NCBI RefSeq assembly: GCF_001648595.1
Contig: NZ_LBAW01000006.1
Coordinates: forward strand, 124,001-188,000
DNA from: Legionella bozemanae
GTDB lineage: Bacteria > Pseudomonadota > Gammaproteobacteria > Legionellales > Legionellaceae
Direction: 5' to 3'
DNA length: 64,000 bases
Below, piece by piece: positions 62,640 through 64,000 of the stretch (its first letter is position 1; every line of letters starts with the position of its first letter). The translations under genes were made by a program, and so were the position numbers. The notes under the pieces were generated by a model. It made no database searches, was not told the DNA's origin, and saw only the letters and a list, made by a program, of their open reading frames with translations.

Positions 62640-63662
62640 TCACTTACGCTTAAATCCCAAAGCCCGTAAACGTTGCTCAATCGAAGGATGTGTTGCAAAA
62701 GCATTACTTAAAGATTTCACAGGATCAATATCCGATGGATTAAAGAGATATGATGCCTGCCTGACCTGCTCATGAGGCGTATTACCGTATTCCTCTGAAT
62801 AATGCTCCGCATATTGCTGATGATCGTCGCTAATTTTGAGTAATGCCCGAGCTAAAGGTTCATTGTCACGCATTAACTCTACGCAGCCTGCATCAGCCAT
62901 ATATTCACGTGTTCGACTTAAGAATAAGGTTAACAAAATAGTAATTAAAGGCAAGACATAACGAAGAACTATAATAACCATTAATAATCGATTGTCTCCA
63001 CGTCTTCCATCTCGTTTAAATACTGCTGAATAAAACAACATATCCACTGCAATCAAAAGAATATTACTCAAAACCGCCACCATTAGGGTTAATTTAATAT
63101 CATAGTGACGAATATGACTTAATTCATGAGCCATTACTGCTTGCAGTTCTGCCCTATTCAACTTTTCTATTAAACCTCGGGTAATTGCAACCATTGCTGA
63201 TTTTTCACTATACCCGCTTGCAAACGCATTCATATAATCTGCTTCGATAATAAAAACTTTGGGCATATACTGCAAACCAGCAGCAACCTTCATTTCCTCG
63301 ACTACATTATATAATTGTTGTTCCTGCAAATTTTTGGCTGTTTTGGGTGTAATCTCACGATATTCGGTACCTAATAACATAATGCGATCGTAAAATGCAT
63401 ACGTTATTAACAATGATACTACAGCGAAACCAACCATAAGAAGTGTCGCATAGGGAGTGACCTGCAGACGAATCAACGCAAGAAAAATTTGCTGTAAAGG
63501 AACCTGTGGGTAAGCTGATTGCAAAACAAACAAATCAGCAACAAAACCCACAGCAAAAAAAATTGCAACAAAAAAAGCGATTACCGCATACGTCTTGCGT
63601 TGATTCAACTGTATTTGCGCGCGCCAATTCGCTACACCGCCATGATAGTCTTGAAGACTCAT
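62640..63662 (-). CDS. htpX: HtpX-like M48 metalloprotease
   Basis: Membrane zinc protease that degrades damaged membrane proteins. Zinc motif HELSH lies in VMAHELSHIRHYDIKL (about residue 174) and the downstream Glu in EYMADAGCVELM (about 252). Two helices near the N-terminus (about 25-50, 72-92) and two after the zinc motif are visible. It has 340 residues, longer than E. coli HtpX (293), with an extended N-terminus. The gene directly follows lemA, a common pairing in Legionella and other bacteria. Confidence 0.9.
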   Translation of the reverse strand: MSLQDYHGGVANWRAQIQLNQRKTYAVIAFFVAIFFAVGFVADLFVLQSAYPQVPLQQIFLALIRLQVTPYATLLMVGFAVVSLLITYAFYDRIMLLGTEYREITPKTAKNLQEQQLYNVVEEMKVAAGLQYMPKVFIIEADYMNAFASGYSEKSAMVAITRGLIEKLNRAELQAVMAHELSHIRHYDIKLTLMVAVLSNILLIAVDMLFYSAVFKRDGRRGDNRLLMVIIVLRYVLPLITILLTLFLSRTREYMADAGCVELMRDNEPLARALLKISDDHQQYAEHYSEEYGNTPHEQVRQASYLFNPSDIDPVKSLSNAFATHPSIEQRLRALGFKRK

Positions 63663-63671
63663 ATTCTAAAC

Positions 63672-64000
63672 TCAAAATTTTACGGTATAGTCTTCTTTTG
63701 CTTGAATCTGCTCTTCAGGAAGTCCCCAGTAAACAAATTCTTTATCTAGTGTAGAAGCAAACATAGATACCACCATGGATTCAAAGAATGATTTCTTTTT
63801 AGCGTTATAACGTTCTATGCCATCGTTATAAGCCTGCTTGGAATAGGCCAATTTATTTTCGGTATTGACGATTTCTTCCTGCAATTGCATGACATTTTGA
63901 CTTGCTTTCAAATCAGGATAATTTTCAAATACTAAATTAAGTCCAGATGCAATCTGTGAAATTTGGTTTTCTGCAGCAATGCGCCCTTCTTCGTCCCCTG
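63672..64000 (-). CDS. lemA: LemA family protein (5' end outside window)
   Basis: C-terminal 108 residues of a LemA protein. It carries the family segment ENYPDLKASQNVMQLQEEIVNTENKLAYSKQAYNDGIERYN (split here, about the middle of the protein) and ends ...EDYTVKF. LemA proteins have an N-terminal membrane helix and a helical bundle; function is poorly known. Its start lies beyond position 64000. It lies 9 bases upstream of the htpX-type gene, so the two form an operon. Confidence 0.92.
   Translation of the reverse strand, partial: GDEEGRIAAENQISQIASGLNLVFENYPDLKASQNVMQLQEEIVNTENKLAYSKQAYNDGIERYNAKKKSFFESMVVSMFASTLDKEFVYWGLPEEQIQAKEDYTVKF

Noticed and set aside
1-64000. CRISPR arrays, tRNA/rRNA genes, transposases and prophage genes
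   Set aside because: I looked for spaced direct repeats, cloverleaf-like segments and DDE/integrase motifs and recognised none; a covariance-model search would be needed to exclude small RNAs.

Overview
The window is a chromosomal segment of a Legionellaceae bacterium. The left edge carries part of the icm/dot type IVB secretion locus in its characteristic order (icmO, icmP, icmQ, an icmR-position gene, icmS, icmT, all on the minus strand). The gene set (GamY-type glucoamylase beside an Entner-Doudoroff glucose operon), low GC content and codon use agree. The species cannot be fixed from sequence alone. A cyclodipeptide synthase of the XYP type in the middle of the window recalls the one described from Legionella (Fluoribacter) dumoffii, so a species of that branch is a reasonable guess rather than a conclusion.

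Layout. 1-5.1 kb: icm/dot genes with TATACT-type -10 elements and a hairpin between the icmR-position gene and icmQ. 5.3-12 kb: a small unknown protein, a cold-shock protein, ferrochelatase, a two-gene RND efflux system and a HAD phosphatase. 12.2-21 kb: glucoamylase, a convergent inverted repeat, then sugar transporter, eda, glk, edd, pgl and zwf. These form one minus-strand block for glucose uptake and degradation to pyruvate. 21.2-23.3 kb: a small HTH-like protein and a large P-loop, zeta-toxin-like protein. 23.3-30.6 kb: an apparent natural-product cluster. The minus strand carries a cyclodipeptide synthase, an isopenicillin-N-synthase-like dioxygenase, a PaaK-like adenylate-forming ligase and a class V PLP enzyme. 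The divergent plus strand carries a TauD/clavaminate-synthase-like dioxygenase and a DHA2-type MFS exporter. I regard this as the most interesting part of the window.

30.7-36 kb: RimK followed by the heme A / cytochrome oxidase assembly set (SCO1, CtaB, CtaA, a small anchored protein, SURF1 and a DUF2909-type protein). 36-39.2 kb: a small secreted protein with a Rap1a/Tai-like end, an AhpD-like protein, a PriC-like protein and an APC permease. 39.7-43.1 kb: the conserved ffh-rpsP-rimM-trmD-rplS block. 43.3-50.1 kb: an ABC-2 tripartite exporter with two paralogous permeases, one ATPase and a double cyclic-nucleotide-binding-domain protein, divergent from a lipoprotein adaptor and an outer-membrane factor. 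50.2-53.2 kb: a short-chain dehydrogenase and two convergent fatty-acid desaturases, one preceded by a tiny ORF with a strong ribosome binding site. 53.5-58.1 kb: unknown membrane and secreted proteins, a YgjP-type metalloprotease-like protein, a prolyl-hydroxylase-like dioxygenase and an ABC-2 ATPase/permease pair. 58.4-62.5 kb: a FecR-domain protein, a CHASE2 class III nucleotidyl cyclase and an outer-membrane barrel-like protein. 62.6 kb to the end: HtpX-like protease and LemA (partial).

No tRNA, rRNA, CRISPR array, transposase or prophage gene was recognised by eye. Family assignments rest on motif recognition, not database searches.
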